DNA of 64,000 bases from Psychrobacter immobilis (GCF_904846235.1 NZ_CAJGZN010000013.1:36820-100819), one strand, 5' to 3'. Shown: positions 43,154 to 52,661, counted from the stretch's first letter. Notes: a model not told the origin generated them from the sequence alone. Program-made: numbers and translations.

Positions 43154-43889
43154 TTGATGTCAGACTGTCTTTATTAATACTATCGTCGCCCATGCCACTA
43201 TCCACGTCGACAGCCAGTGGCTCTAACTTGTAGCCCATTCCGCGTACCGTATGAATCAGCTTTATATCAAATCCATCATCAATTTTTATCCGCAAGCGCC
43301 TTATAGCCACGTCAATGACATTCGTATCACTCTCAAAGTTTATATCCCATACTTGCGAGGCGATCACAGTGCGCGGCAGTACCTCACCTTGACGTTCTAA
43401 GAAAAGTTGTAATAAAGCAAACTCTTTAGCAGTCAATTTTATATTAGTGTTGCCTCTATGAACGGTGCGTTTGGCAATATCCATTTTCAGATCAGCTATG
43501 TGTATGACCGAGCTTTTATAATCAGATTGATTGGCACGGCGCAATAGGCTTTTTATTCTAACAATCAGTTCAGCAAAAGCAAAAGGCTTGGTCAGATAAT
43601 CATCGCCACCAATTTCAATACCTTTGATCCGATCGCTTAAATCATCTTTAGCCGTTAAAAATAAAACTGGCGTATGTTTTCCAGCAGCTCGGTAGCGCTG
43701 TACCAACTCAAAGCCACTGACGTCAGGTAGCATGACATCCATCAAAACCACACTAAAATCTTCAGTCATTAACGCATGATAGCCATCTAAACCTGTCATG
43801 TGATGATCCACGATGAAACCGGCCTCAGTTAAGCCTTTCTTAATATATTCTCCAAGGTTTTTCTCATCTTCTACTAACAGTACTTTCAT
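43143..43889 (-). CDS. copR: Copper response regulator (CopR/CusR type)
   Basis: A 248-residue OmpR-family regulator. The receiver has EDEKNLGEYIKKGL, phospho-acceptor Asp in VVLMDVMLPDVSGFE, and FLTAKDDLSDRIKG with the later LTKPFAFAEL lysine. The winged helix ends IKLIHTVRGMGYKLEPL. The KGL/GYHAL features match the CusR/CopR heavy-metal group. About 25 extra acidic C-terminal residues. It is divergent from the copper genes, across a ~320-base region with candidate operators. Confidence 0.9.
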   Translation of the reverse strand: MKVLLVEDEKNLGEYIKKGLTEAGFIVDHHMTGLDGYHALMTEDFSVVLMDVMLPDVSGFELVQRYRAAGKHTPVLFLTAKDDLSDRIKGIEIGGDDYLTKPFAFAELIVRIKSLLRRANQSDYKSSVIHIADLKMDIAKRTVHRGNTNIKLTAKEFALLQLFLERQGEVLPRTVIASQVWDINFESDTNVIDVAIRRLRIKIDDGFDIKLIHTVRGMGYKLEPLAVDVDSGMGDDSINKDSLTSNET

Positions 43890-44213
43890 CGTTGCTTACC
43901 TTTATATCATTATAGTTGTCAACAGCGTATCACTAACATTGTTAGCTTATCAGCCATATATTTATCAGGAACCCTTGTTATAACAGTGTTCTTTGGATAG
44001 AGACAGATGCTGGTATTTGGTTTTAATGACAAGAAGATGACAATATTATGCTGTTCCTAACGAACATGTAATATCCGTGTCATCTAGCTGTCAGCCACCA
44101 TTTAGTATTCTAAATCAACTCCGCATATTGGCTTGTCTCTGATACAGACTGCCTCTACGGTAAAGCAATTATCCTACTTAAACAGTTTGTTATTTATCTT
44201 TAAAGGGTCTTAT
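43890..44213. other. Divergent promoter region of the copper locus
   Basis: No ORF. It contains direct ATGACAA repeats (annotated next) and, at 44,077-44,093, two GTCA-type motifs in the opposite orientation (GTGTCAT and CTGTCAG). Promoters for copRS and the copper operon are expected here. Confidence 0.5.
44026..44043. promoter_or_regulatory. Candidate CopR operator
   Basis: ATGACAA twice with an 11-base period (44026-44032 and 44037-44043), one DNA turn. TGACA half-sites resemble the core of CusR/CopR boxes. Assignment is inference from position. Confidence 0.35.
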
Positions 44214-44540
44214 ATGAAAAATTATAGTTCATTAAAAAAAGCAGCTTTGCTTTCAGTATCGATGTTAGTGGGCATGTCAGCGGCCAATGCGCATACCACA
44301 AACTTAGATGCTTCTGTTCTCGGTAATTGTGATGCGCTCACTAGTTTTGCAAGAAACGCAGATCATAATGATGCACAAATGTCCAAAGAGCAAAAGAAAA
44401 GTTATGTCGACGCCAGAGTGGCTTGTCAGGTTCAACATCAAGATCAACATTTGCAGTCTGAAAAGTATTTTGTAGAAAAATATGGTAGCGATCGTGATAG
44501 TAATGCTGAAGCCATATTAAATGAATATATCGCGCATTAG
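44214..44540 (+). CDS. Small periplasmic protein of the copper cluster, unknown
   Basis: From the ATG at 44214 (after AAAGGG) the product is 108 residues with a signal peptide ending AANA-HTT. The mature part is mostly helical and polar, with two cysteines (NCDALT and ARVACQVQ) and several histidines in VQHQDQHLQSEK. No Met-rich metal motif. First gene transcribed away from copRS, so it is probably copper-induced. I do not recognise a family; a periplasmic role in copper handling is inference from location. Confidence 0.6.
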   Translation: MKNYSSLKKAALLSVSMLVGMSAANAHTTNLDASVLGNCDALTSFARNADHNDAQMSKEQKKSYVDARVACQVQHQDQHLQSEKYFVEKYGSDRDSNAEAILNEYIAH

Positions 44541-44673
44541 AATCTAAAGCAGTGAGAATGACAGAATTGTAATCTTAACGTCATCTGCCAGTCAGAATAA
44601 ATGATGTATCATTTAGGCTGGTTTAACAGCTATTGAACTCAATAACCTTTAATCCAAACAATAGGAATTAATC

Positions 44674-44946
44674 ATGTCACAATTTAAATTACTGTCTAAA
44701 TCAATCGCAATGACGGTCATCGCTCTTGTCGTATCGACCTCAGCTATGGCGCATGATCCAAAATTGCATGCTAAAAAAGATCAAATGAACTGTGAAAAAA
44801 TGCAAAAGAATATGCAAATGATGCAAAAAATGGATCATAGCAAGATGGATATGAAAGATCCTGCTATGAAAGCAATGATGGCTAACATGGGTAAAATGAA
44901 GCAAATGTACCAAAAAAACTGCGTTACTAACGACAGTAAATCTTAA
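44674..44946 (+). CDS. Met-rich periplasmic protein, probable copper binder
   Basis: A 90-residue protein with a signal peptide cleaved after SAMA-HDP. The mature ~65 residues contain about 16 Met plus several His and two Cys, in MxxM and MDHSKMDM patterns, the kind of sequence that binds Cu(I) in CopC/PcoE-like proteins. It is likely a periplasmic copper sponge. The ribosome binding site is AGGAAT. Located between the unknown periplasmic protein and the cytochrome gene. Function by composition and context; no named family assigned. Confidence 0.7.
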   Translation: MSQFKLLSKSIAMTVIALVVSTSAMAHDPKLHAKKDQMNCEKMQKNMQMMQKMDHSKMDMKDPAMKAMMANMGKMKQMYQKNCVTNDSKS

Positions 44947-45007
44947 AAATTTTAGCTCTGCTAAATAGCAGTCAACACTTAACGAAAATAAAGTTTTAGG
45001 AAAATAT

Positions 45008-45598
45008 ATGAAATTTTTATTGGGTGCGCTCTTTACCGTATTTGTGGCAATCGTTGGCGTGTTTGCGGTTGTTACTAGTGGTGTTGTCAATGTGGGAGCT
45101 GACCAAGAGCATAGCCCAATGATGTTTAGCTTTTTGGAAACCGCTCGCAATCGTTCCATAGCAAATGCCAGTAAAGATATTGTGGTACCAGACTTAGAGA
45201 AGGTCGATATCAGCTCTGGGGGCGCGGACTATAAGGATATGTGTGCAGGCTGTCACTTGTCTCCGGGAGTGGCACAAACTGACTTTAGTGAGGGCTTATA
45301 TCCAAAGCCGCCCAACTTTACCAAGGCTGATATTGTCAAACGTTATCAAACAGAAGACGGTGCAAAGCAAGGCTTTTGGGCAATCAAGCACGGTATTATG
45401 GCATCTGGAATGCCTACGTGGGGCGCGTCCCATGATGACGCTAGAATGTGGGCAATGGTTGCTTTTATCAGATCGTTACCTGAATTAGATGAAGCTCAGT
45501 ACACGATGCTAACCACTAGGATAGATGGCGATATGATGGACATGTCATTTGACGGTGATATGAATATGTCGGATGATGGATCTGGAATGCAGCATTAA
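45008..45598 (+). CDS. Membrane-anchored c-type cytochrome
   Basis: A 196-residue protein with an N-terminal hydrophobic anchor (~residues 1-27) and a single haem site CAGCH (~residue 79). The distal methionine is probably in GIMASGMPTWG, as in class I cytochrome c and cbb3 subunit III-like domains. The C-terminus is Met/Asp-rich (DMMDMSFDGDMNMSDD), reminiscent of copper-binding tails. Cytochromes of this type occur in copper islands; it may accept electrons from the multicopper oxidase or handle copper redox chemistry, which is inference. Confidence 0.8.
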   Translation: MKFLLGALFTVFVAIVGVFAVVTSGVVNVGADQEHSPMMFSFLETARNRSIANASKDIVVPDLEKVDISSGGADYKDMCAGCHLSPGVAQTDFSEGLYPKPPNFTKADIVKRYQTEDGAKQGFWAIKHGIMASGMPTWGASHDDARMWAMVAFIRSLPELDEAQYTMLTTRIDGDMMDMSFDGDMNMSDDGSGMQH

Positions 45599-45763
45599 TA
45601 CTTTCTAGATATGAAAGCCTCCTAACTCACGGTTGTCGCTATCACCAATGTAGTACTGAACAGTGCTGCATTTAATGTTTTTAGTTAAGTACATAAGAAT
45701 TCAAATATAGGGTGTAAGTTTTTAGAATATCGAGCATAATAATAGACGTTTAGGAGTAATTTA

Positions 45764-46402
45764 ATGAGACATTACACACATGTGCTTTCTAATGGACATA
45801 GCTGGTTATCCGGTCGTGTCCTTTTATTGGTGGTGACATCGTCACTCTCGTTAACGCTAGCCGCTTGCAGCCAATCTAATACCAGTGGCTCTGATTCTCA
45901 ACCAGTAAAGGTTGAACAGTCTGCTACCCAGAATGCACAAGTACAAAATGAAAGTTCTGCTCCTACAAATGCTCCCGTTAACAGCTCGTCATCATTACTC
46001 AAAAACGTCTCAGCCACGGTTTATAAAGATGCCAACTGCGGCTGCTGTAAAGAATGGGTAGGCTATGCCGAAGGTCATGGTCTAAGCGCAACTGCGCAAG
46101 ACGTTACAGATTTATCTTTATTTAAAGAGCGTTATGGCGTACCACAGCAAATGCGCTCTTGTCATACCACCGTTACCACCGACGGTTTTGTCTTTGAAGG
46201 GCATGTCCCTGCTAAACACATGGCTGAATTCTTAGCAAATCCTCCTGCACAAGCTATTGGACTTGCCGTACCGAGTATGCCGGTTGGTAGCCCCGGTATG
46301 GAGTATGAAGGTAAATTCATGCCTTATAAGGTAATGCAGCTTAATAAAGACGGCACCACAGAAGTCTATGCTGCTATTGAGTCTCCTCAGCAGCAGCTGT
46401 AG
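45764..46402 (+). CDS. DUF411 lipoprotein, metal-binding
   Basis: 212 residues. The N-terminus ends in a lipobox LTLAAC-SQ, so it is a predicted lipoprotein. A Ser/Gln/Asn-rich spacer (~residues 38-80) leads to the DUF411 domain: VYKDANCGCCKEWVGY with the CGCC metal motif, then MRSCHTTVT, FEGHVPAKHMAEFLANPP, and GSPGMEYE near the end. DUF411 proteins are common in copper and silver resistance clusters (CopG-like). It lies between the cytochrome gene and copA. Confidence 0.85.
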   Translation: MRHYTHVLSNGHSWLSGRVLLLVVTSSLSLTLAACSQSNTSGSDSQPVKVEQSATQNAQVQNESSAPTNAPVNSSSSLLKNVSATVYKDANCGCCKEWVGYAEGHGLSATAQDVTDLSLFKERYGVPQQMRSCHTTVTTDGFVFEGHVPAKHMAEFLANPPAQAIGLAVPSMPVGSPGMEYEGKFMPYKVMQLNKDGTTEVYAAIESPQQQL

Positions 46403-46469
46403 TTCTATTAATAAGTTATCAGATATATAAGTTCAACTCTCATTTCATGGATTAACTTAGGTCAATATT

Positions 46470-48167
46470 ATGAATAAAAACAGATTTAACCGCAGGCGTT
46501 TTTTGACAGGGTCATCCACCTTGCTCGGCGCGTCGATGCTATCCACACTACCGACGATGGCTAATAGTGCTTTAACTAAAAGCCAAAATGTCGTAGTCAA
46601 TAGTGATAGAGCCGATCACATTGTACCTATACTAACGGGTAATGAATTTGATCTTTATGTCAGTGAGAAGATGATAACGGTCAACGGCAAGTCAAGCATG
46701 GCAACGCTGATAAATGACTCACTGCCTGCGCCAACGCTTAAGATGCAAGAAGGCGATACGGTCACCATTCGAGTCCATAATCAGCTGAATGAGTCGACCT
46801 CTATTCACTGGCATGGCCTCTTAGTGCCGTTTGAGATGGATGGCGTACCGGGTATCAGCTTTGATGGTATTCCTGCGGGTAGCACCTTCACGTACAAATT
46901 TAAACTGATACAGTCAGGCACTTATTGGTATCACTCGCATACTGGCTTCCAAGAACAAACCGGTATGCGCGGGGCCATCGTCATTGAGCCGAAAGGGCGC
47001 GAACGTCATCCTATCGAGGAAGACCATGTCATTTTGCTCAGTGATTGGACGCATCGCGATCCGCATAATCTGCTAAAACTACTTAAGCAGCGTGCTGACT
47101 TTGATAATTATCATCTGCCAGACTTTAAAAAGCTATTGTCCGATATTGCCGCTACGGATCTTGAGGCGGCTTTTGATAAGCGCAAAACGTGGAATCAGGT
47201 GCGGATGATGCCGACAGACTTTACTGATTTATCTGGTGAGACCACGTTTACTTATCTTATGAATGGTAAAACCACAGCGGCTAACTGGACGCAACTTGTC
47301 AAGGCTGGACAGCCTGTCAAACTACGTTTTATTAATGGTTCAGCGCAGACGATATTTGATGTACGCATCCCCGGCCTAAAAATGAAAGTCGTCGCGACGG
47401 ATGGGATTGATGTCAGTCCCGTCGATATCGATGATTTCCGTATTGGGGTGGCCGAGACTTATGATGTCATCGTGACGCCCACTAAAGACGCGCATACCAT
47501 ATTTGCTCAAAACATAGATCGGTCAGGCTATGTTGCGACAACGCTTGCTACCAAAAAAGGTGCTCGTCCTGCGATACCTGCTATGGACAAAATCGAATGG
47601 CTGACGATGGCCGACATGATGGGCGCCATGGGATCGAATGGCTATAACGCTAAACATGCCAAAACAGAATATGACTTTAAGTCCGATATGCGCGTTGATA
47701 GTCCGCGTATGAACCTTGATGACCCTGGTATTAATCTACGTAACATTGATAGAAAGGTTTTGAATTATAGTCAGTTGCGCTCTGTCGGCGATGAGATAAT
47801 GGCAGAGCAGCGCAAACCCACCAGAGAGATTGAAATACATCTGACGGGAAACATGGAGCGCTATATTTGGGCTCTAGACGGGGTTATGTTCAAAGATGCC
47901 GCACCGGTCAATATTAAGCCGGGTGAGCGCGTACGTATTACCTTAGTCAATGACACCATGATGAATCATCCCATGCATTTGCATGGTATGTGGAGCGATC
48001 TGCGGATGCCTTCAGGTGAGTTTCAAGTACGTAAGCATACGATAATGGTACAGCCTGCACAAAAGATAAGCTTTGATGTCACCGGAGAAGCTGGCAGATG
48101 GGCATGGCATTGCCACTTGCTCTATCACATGGAAGCAGGGATGTTTAGAGAAGTTGCCGTTGTTTAA
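46470..48167 (+). CDS. copA: Copper resistance multicopper oxidase CopA
   Basis: A 565-residue periplasmic laccase-like oxidase that oxidises Cu(I) to less toxic Cu(II). The N-terminus NKNRFNRRRFLTGSSTLLGA is a twin-arginine signal, so it is exported folded by Tat. Copper-site motifs: HWHGLLVPFEMDG, YWYHSHTGFQEQ, NHPMHLHGMW and WAWHCHLLYHMEAGMF, covering type 1, 2 and 3 coppers. The long Met-rich insertion of PcoA/CopA is nearly absent (only MADMMGAMGSN). It is followed 31 bases later by copB. Its own tatABC set lies 7.7 kb downstream. Confidence 0.93.
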   Translation: MNKNRFNRRRFLTGSSTLLGASMLSTLPTMANSALTKSQNVVVNSDRADHIVPILTGNEFDLYVSEKMITVNGKSSMATLINDSLPAPTLKMQEGDTVTIRVHNQLNESTSIHWHGLLVPFEMDGVPGISFDGIPAGSTFTYKFKLIQSGTYWYHSHTGFQEQTGMRGAIVIEPKGRERHPIEEDHVILLSDWTHRDPHNLLKLLKQRADFDNYHLPDFKKLLSDIAATDLEAAFDKRKTWNQVRMMPTDFTDLSGETTFTYLMNGKTTAANWTQLVKAGQPVKLRFINGSAQTIFDVRIPGLKMKVVATDGIDVSPVDIDDFRIGVAETYDVIVTPTKDAHTIFAQNIDRSGYVATTLATKKGARPAIPAMDKIEWLTMADMMGAMGSNGYNAKHAKTEYDFKSDMRVDSPRMNLDDPGINLRNIDRKVLNYSQLRSVGDEIMAEQRKPTREIEIHLTGNMERYIWALDGVMFKDAAPVNIKPGERVRITLVNDTMMNHPMHLHGMWSDLRMPSGEFQVRKHTIMVQPAQKISFDVTGEAGRWAWHCHLLYHMEAGMFREVAVV

Positions 48168-48198
48168 GCAAATCTTTGGTTGATAGGTGAGAGATGAG

Positions 48199-49353
48199 AT
48201 GAAAATACATAAAGTAGGTTTACGGTTCGCCGGGGTATCATCATTGGTATTATTAGCATCATCATTTGCTAATGCTGCTGACCCGTCCACGGTTAAAAAA
48301 GACATGACTATGTCAGATATGGACCATAGTAGTATGGACATGTCGAACATGGATCATGGCAGTATGGACATGTCTGGTATGGATATGTCAGATATGGATC
48401 ACAGCAGCATGGATATGTCGGGCAATATGTCAGGCGATATGTCAGATATGGACCATAGTGGCATGGATATGTCAGGCGATATGTCGGATATGGATCATAG
48501 TGGTATGGATATGTCAGGTGACATGTCAGATATGGATCATAGTGGCATGGATATGTCGGGCGATATGTCAGGTATGGATCATAGTGGCATGGATATGTCG
48601 GGCATGGATCATGGCAGTATGGACATGTCAGGAATGCAAGGTGGCGAAGCACCAGCCGATGCTCGAAGCCCTGACTACTCGAACGGTGTTCCCTATGGTC
48701 GCTTTGGTAAGCCTGTGATGATGGGTAGCTTACCGTTATGGGGTGTGTCAGTAGAAACTTTGGGCTATCAGTTTGAGAATGACCAAATCGATTTTGAGTT
48801 TGATACGTGGTACGGTACTGATAGTAATCGTGTCACTCTACGCAGTGAAGGTAGTGCTCAAACTAACGATGATAAAGAGATCGATAGTCTAAGCTCACTC
48901 GCTTATTGGAAGCCGCTCGGTATCCTCTGGAATGGAGAAGCGGGTATTGCTTATAATACTGAAAACGATAAGTCCGCAATCATGGCAGGCATTGCTGGTA
49001 CGGCGCCGTACTTCGTTGAGACTGACGCAAGAGCTTATCTATATACTGATGGTCAAGTCCAGCTTGATCTTGGGGCAGCGTACGAGTGGCGCTTAGATCA
49101 GCGTTGGGTGGTCAGACCAGAGCTGGAGCTGACTGCCTTTAGTAAAGATGATACCGATAACGGTATTACTAAAGGCTTTAATGAGTTTGAAGCTGAAGTT
49201 AGGCTGGCTTATGAGACATTCAGTCGTCAGCTCGCGCCTTATGTTGGTTTCAGCTACGAGAGCGCCTTGGGTGATGCGCGAGACTTACGTCGTCAAGAGG
49301 ACGAAGACGTTGATTCTAATAGTCTGACTGCTGGTGTGATGTTTTGGTTCTAG
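48199..49353 (+). CDS. copB: Copper resistance outer-membrane protein CopB
   Basis: I use the ATG at 48199 (MKIHKVGLRFAG); an upstream GTG is also in frame. About 384 residues: signal peptide ending ANAA-DPS; a ~120-residue Met/His/Asp-rich stretch of repeated MDHSGMDMS and GDMSD units (DNA repeat 48,301-48,640); and a C-terminal beta-barrel domain (PYGRFGKPVMMGS to FSYESALGDARD, ending SLTAGVMFWF with the terminal Phe of outer-membrane proteins). The barrel is the CopB family. The repeat probably binds Cu. It pairs with the oxidase CopA. Confidence 0.92.
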   Translation: MKIHKVGLRFAGVSSLVLLASSFANAADPSTVKKDMTMSDMDHSSMDMSNMDHGSMDMSGMDMSDMDHSSMDMSGNMSGDMSDMDHSGMDMSGDMSDMDHSGMDMSGDMSDMDHSGMDMSGDMSGMDHSGMDMSGMDHGSMDMSGMQGGEAPADARSPDYSNGVPYGRFGKPVMMGSLPLWGVSVETLGYQFENDQIDFEFDTWYGTDSNRVTLRSEGSAQTNDDKEIDSLSSLAYWKPLGILWNGEAGIAYNTENDKSAIMAGIAGTAPYFVETDARAYLYTDGQVQLDLGAAYEWRLDQRWVVRPELELTAFSKDDTDNGITKGFNEFEAEVRLAYETFSRQLAPYVGFSYESALGDARDLRRQEDEDVDSNSLTAGVMFWF

Positions 49354-49396
49354 TGTTAACCATGTAAGTAACAACAGTTTATAACACTAGCTCTAA

Positions 49397-49430
49397 AAAA
49401 AGGCACCTCTTTATTTAGGTGCCTTTTTAC
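49397..49430 (+). terminator. Rho-independent terminator after copB
   Basis: AAAAAGGCACCT / AGGTGCCTTTTT, 12-bp perfect stem with an 8-base loop and T-tract. Confidence 0.88.
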
Positions 49431-49448
49431 TAAATTAAGGACAAGAAT

Positions 49449-49925
49449 ATGAATAACCATATGGATAATAAACAGAAGCAAATGAACCCTTATGTAAAGT
49501 TCACAATCATGATTTTAACATCCACAGTGGTGATGTTTATCATGATGTATTTTAATACTTATCAATGGGATCACGTTTATTTTAGCGAAACCAGAGCTTA
49601 TATGGCGTTATATATGGGCGCTATGATGGCTATTATTATGCTCGCCTTTATGACCAATATGTATAAAAAGACTAAGGTCAATCTAATGGTTTATGGGATT
49701 AGTGTCGTGCTATTTGCCTTTGGTTTATGGGGCGTTAGATCACAACAAACGGTCGATCAAGTGGATTGGATGCAGGCGATGATACCGCATCACTCGATTG
49801 CTATTTTGACCAGTTCGCGTGCTGATATCGAAGATCCACGTGTACGTCAGCTTGCTGATGACATTATCGAAGCACAAAAGCGTGAAATCGGTGAGATGCA
49901 AGCACTTATTGATGAGTTGGAATAA
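49449..49925 (+). CDS. DUF305 membrane protein
   Basis: 158 residues. Three hydrophobic helices in the first ~100 residues (KFTIMILTSTVVMFIMMYF; YMALYMGAMMAIIMLAFM; LMVYGISVVLFAFGLWGV), then a C-terminal DUF305 segment with [14 protein letters not shown] and [20 protein letters not shown]. The HH and Met pattern fits a metal-binding, four-helix fold of copper islands. The last 166 bases of the coding region recur 2.9 kb downstream as a truncated copy. Confidence 0.85.
   Translation: MNNHMDNKQKQMNPYVKFTIMILTSTVVMFIMMYFNTYQWDHVYFSETRAYMALYMGAMMAIIMLAFMTNMYKKTKVNLMVYGISVVLFAFGLWGVRSQQTVDQVDWMQAMIPHHSIAILTSSRADIEDPRVRQLADDIIEAQKREIGEMQALIDELE
49756..49921 (+). repeat. Left copy of 166-bp direct repeat
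   Basis: Matches 52662-52827 at 163 of 166 bases. It is the 3' part of the intact DUF305 gene. Confidence 0.95.
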
Positions 49926-50070
49926 TATATTATGATACCAATAAGTAAGCTCTTCTTTAAAAACTATTTACTATATCGCGTCTTTTAATTCTAACTATAC
50001 CTACTCCTTACTTCAAAAATAACCTGTAAAACTGAAGTTCTACGAAGAAATAAATTAAGGTCGAATAAGT

Positions 50071-51414
50071 ATGAAGCAAGATAGAACGACTCGCTATCAG
50101 AAGGATAGTTTGACATTATCAGGAACAGTTATGCTAGGTACCGGTGTCATGATCGGTGCTGGTATTTTCGCTCTGACCGGTCAGATGGCTCAGATGACGG
50201 GTTCGCTTTTCCCACTTGCTTTTCTAGCCGCCGCAATCGTTGTTTCTTTTAGTGCCTATTCTTATATCAAAATCTCTAACGCTTACCCGTCGGCTGGCGG
50301 TGTTGCAATGTACCTGCATCAGGCATACGGAGATCGTTTACCGACTGGATTTAATGCCCTGCTGATGTATTTCTCCATGGTTATAGCGCAGAGCTTTTTG
50401 GCCCGGACGTTCGGGTCATACACTATGCAGTTATTCGGTGGCGATGACAGCGGTCGCATGGTATCCATCCTTGGCGCCGCGCTTATTCTTGCTGCGTTCT
50501 TTATCAATTTACTTGGTAATCGTTGGATTCAGGGGGTTGCATCGGTTATCGGTATTATAAAAATTGTCGGTATTCTTATATTCGGGTTGGTTGGTATCTG
50601 GCTAGCTGATAGCTTTGCAGTTGATTCTTCTACATTAGATGACACTAATACTGTTGGTGACTTTCTTGGCGCAACGGCGCTAGGCATACTGGCATTTAAA
50701 GGCTTTACCACGATTACCAACAGTGGCTCGGAAGTAAAAAATCCTCATCGCAACGTCGGCCGTGCCATTGTAATATCAATCGCAATATGCGTAGTTATTT
50801 ACACTCTAGTCGGTTTCGCGGTGTCTAGTAATCTATCTCTTGCCGAAATCATCGAAACTAAAGATTACTCCTTGGCTGCCGCCGCACGCCCAGCACTTGG
50901 CGACTATGGTCTATGGTTCACAGTTGCAATCGCAATGGTAGCTACCGCTGGCGGCCTCCTTGCTAGCATCTTCGCAGTCTCTCGTATGCTTGCTATGTTG
51001 ACTGAGATGAAGCTGGTGCCTCATCGTCATTTGGGAATGCCGGGAAGCGTTCAAAAACATACGTTGGTCTATACTGTGGTGTTGGGTTTAGCTTTTACGA
51101 CGTTATTTGACTTATCACGAATTGCAGCGCTTGGCATTGTTTTCTATCTAATTATGGATATCGCCATTCATTGGGGTGTTTTGCGATACCTTCGTCAGGA
51201 TATAAAGGCGGTGATGTGGGTGCCTATAGTGGCCATACTTCTTGACCTGTTGGTTCTCGGCGGTTTTGTCTGGATTAAACTAAACTCAGATCCATTCGTA
51301 CTTGGCGTAGCAGTCGTCACTATTGTAGTGATTGCTGTGGCTGAGCAGGTTTACCTGAAATCTTCAGCGAGGAAAAAAGCTATCGAAAAAGATACGCTTG
51401 CAGACCATCATTGA
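50071..51414 (+). CDS. APC superfamily amino acid/polyamine permease
   Basis: A 447-residue inner-membrane protein with about 12 helices. The first helix has the APC signature GTGVMIGAGIFALTGQ, and helix 6 contains GILAFKGFTTITNSGSEVKN. Members import amino acids or amines; the substrate is not evident. It is the first gene of a three-gene block (permease, ICMT-like, DUF5676) bracketed by the 166-bp repeats. A link to copper is not obvious except by location. Preceded by TTAAGGTC, good spacing. Confidence 0.8.
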   Translation: MKQDRTTRYQKDSLTLSGTVMLGTGVMIGAGIFALTGQMAQMTGSLFPLAFLAAAIVVSFSAYSYIKISNAYPSAGGVAMYLHQAYGDRLPTGFNALLMYFSMVIAQSFLARTFGSYTMQLFGGDDSGRMVSILGAALILAAFFINLLGNRWIQGVASVIGIIKIVGILIFGLVGIWLADSFAVDSSTLDDTNTVGDFLGATALGILAFKGFTTITNSGSEVKNPHRNVGRAIVISIAICVVIYTLVGFAVSSNLSLAEIIETKDYSLAAAARPALGDYGLWFTVAIAMVATAGGLLASIFAVSRMLAMLTEMKLVPHRHLGMPGSVQKHTLVYTVVLGLAFTTLFDLSRIAALGIVFYLIMDIAIHWGVLRYLRQDIKAVMWVPIVAILLDLLVLGGFVWIKLNSDPFVLGVAVVTIVVIAVAEQVYLKSSARKKAIEKDTLADHH

Positions 51415-51543
51415 CAGTAACATCAAAGAGTTTACAGAAAATTGTTTGGTTAAAAATTGCATAGATTTAAGCGTCTGCTTACTATCTTCAAGAATTGATT
51501 TCATGCAATACGATATTCATAAAGACAACAGGGAAAGTAAGCT

Positions 51544-52197
51544 ATGAATGAGTCATTTAATCACGCTGGAACTTGGGGTCTCGCACTAATTGTTATTGTT
51601 CTGATTTCTTGGTTCTTTTACCGTTATTTCGCACCAAAGAACTGGCGTGAATGGGCGGGTGCTGGTGTAGTTCAGGCTTTCATTATTGCACTTTACGCAG
51701 AAATGTATGGCTTTCCGCTCACTATATATTTATTAGTACGGTTTTTTGGTTTGGACAGCCAATATGTCAGCGCTAGCTTATGGTCGACCCTTGTTGGTTT
51801 AGGTGAGACAGGCATGATGATCTCAATGCTACTCGGCTATGCTATTGCATTTTTAGGAGTCGGTCTTTTTGCTCAAGGTTGGCGCCAAGTCCACAAAGCA
51901 CGAGGGGAAAATCGTTTAGTAACTGATGGACTCTATGCCTACGTACGTCATCCTCAGTACACCGGGTTGTTTATTGCACTGTTCGGTGAGGGTGTGGTGC
52001 ATTGGCCAACTCTGTTTTCAATCGGTCTGTTTCCAGTGATTGTGCTTGTATACACATGGTTAGCTCGACGTGAGGAACGGCATATGTTTGAAGAGTTTGG
52101 TAAAGACTACCTTGCTTACAAACAGCAAGTGCCAATGTTTATTCCTCAATGGGGTCAATGGCGTCAACTTGCCGCCGCCGCACGAGTTAAAAAGTAA
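51544..52197 (+). CDS. Isoprenylcysteine carboxyl methyltransferase-like membrane protein
   Basis: 217 residues with four or five helices. The C-terminal third holds LVTDGLYAYVRHPQYTGLF and RREERHMFEEFGKDYLAYKQ, the conserved SAM-binding and catalytic pattern of the ICMT/PEMT group. Bacterial members near metal-resistance genes are common; substrate unknown. It lies between the permease and the DUF5676 gene. Ribosome binding site GGGAAAG. Confidence 0.8.
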   Translation: MNESFNHAGTWGLALIVIVLISWFFYRYFAPKNWREWAGAGVVQAFIIALYAEMYGFPLTIYLLVRFFGLDSQYVSASLWSTLVGLGETGMMISMLLGYAIAFLGVGLFAQGWRQVHKARGENRLVTDGLYAYVRHPQYTGLFIALFGEGVVHWPTLFSIGLFPVIVLVYTWLARREERHMFEEFGKDYLAYKQQVPMFIPQWGQWRQLAAAARVKK

Positions 52198-52309
52198 TAT
52201 CAATACAGGATAAAGCTTTAATTCATACAAATCCTTAGAGTTAGCATGGTTAGATACGATTGGTTATCTTGAGCTTGAACCACATCATACAATAGTGAGG
52301 ATTACTAAG

Positions 52310-52582
52310 ATGGTCAAATCAAACTTAACAACAAGTACTTTAAGGATTGCCCCTGTTGGCAACAGTGTATCGTTGTTTCTACTCATTAGTTACCTGTTAT
52401 GCATAGGCTTTGGCTTACTTGCACCCGAACAGATAAGTATGCATGAAGCTTGGGCGCCTCTGCTACCTGGCTTTGAGTGGTTGACGTGGACAGGTTTTCT
52501 AATTGGACTTGTAGAATCATATCTTTACGGTTGGTATTTCGCCATCTTGTTCGTGCCACTATATCGTTGGTTCGCAAAATAG
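52310..52582 (+). CDS. DUF5676-like small membrane protein
   Basis: From ATG 52310 (after TGAGGATTA) the protein has 90 residues and two helices. The second, WLTWTGFLIGLVESYLYGWY and the following ILFVPLYRWF, matches the DUF5676 pattern found in metal-resistance islands. Function unknown. It is the last gene of the bracketed block, just before the truncated DUF305 copy. Confidence 0.65.
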   Translation: MVKSNLTTSTLRIAPVGNSVSLFLLISYLLCIGFGLLAPEQISMHEAWAPLLPGFEWLTWTGFLIGLVESYLYGWYFAILFVPLYRWFAK

Positions 52583-52661
52583 GTCGAAGGTATTAGTGTA
52601 TTAATAGTCAGCAAACCTTTTCAATTTGAGTAAATCGATTGCGCTAGTATTTATTAGTAGA

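Noticed and set aside
48301..48645. Regularly repeated sequence that could suggest a CRISPR array
   Set aside because: The repeats are in frame within CopB and encode Met/His/Asp units; there are no unique spacers of constant length and no cas genes.
48308..48652. Long minus-strand and alternative-frame ORFs across the copB repeat, rich in Tyr, Pro and Cys
   Set aside because: They are frame shadows of the repetitive copB DNA, lack ribosome binding sites and resemble nothing.
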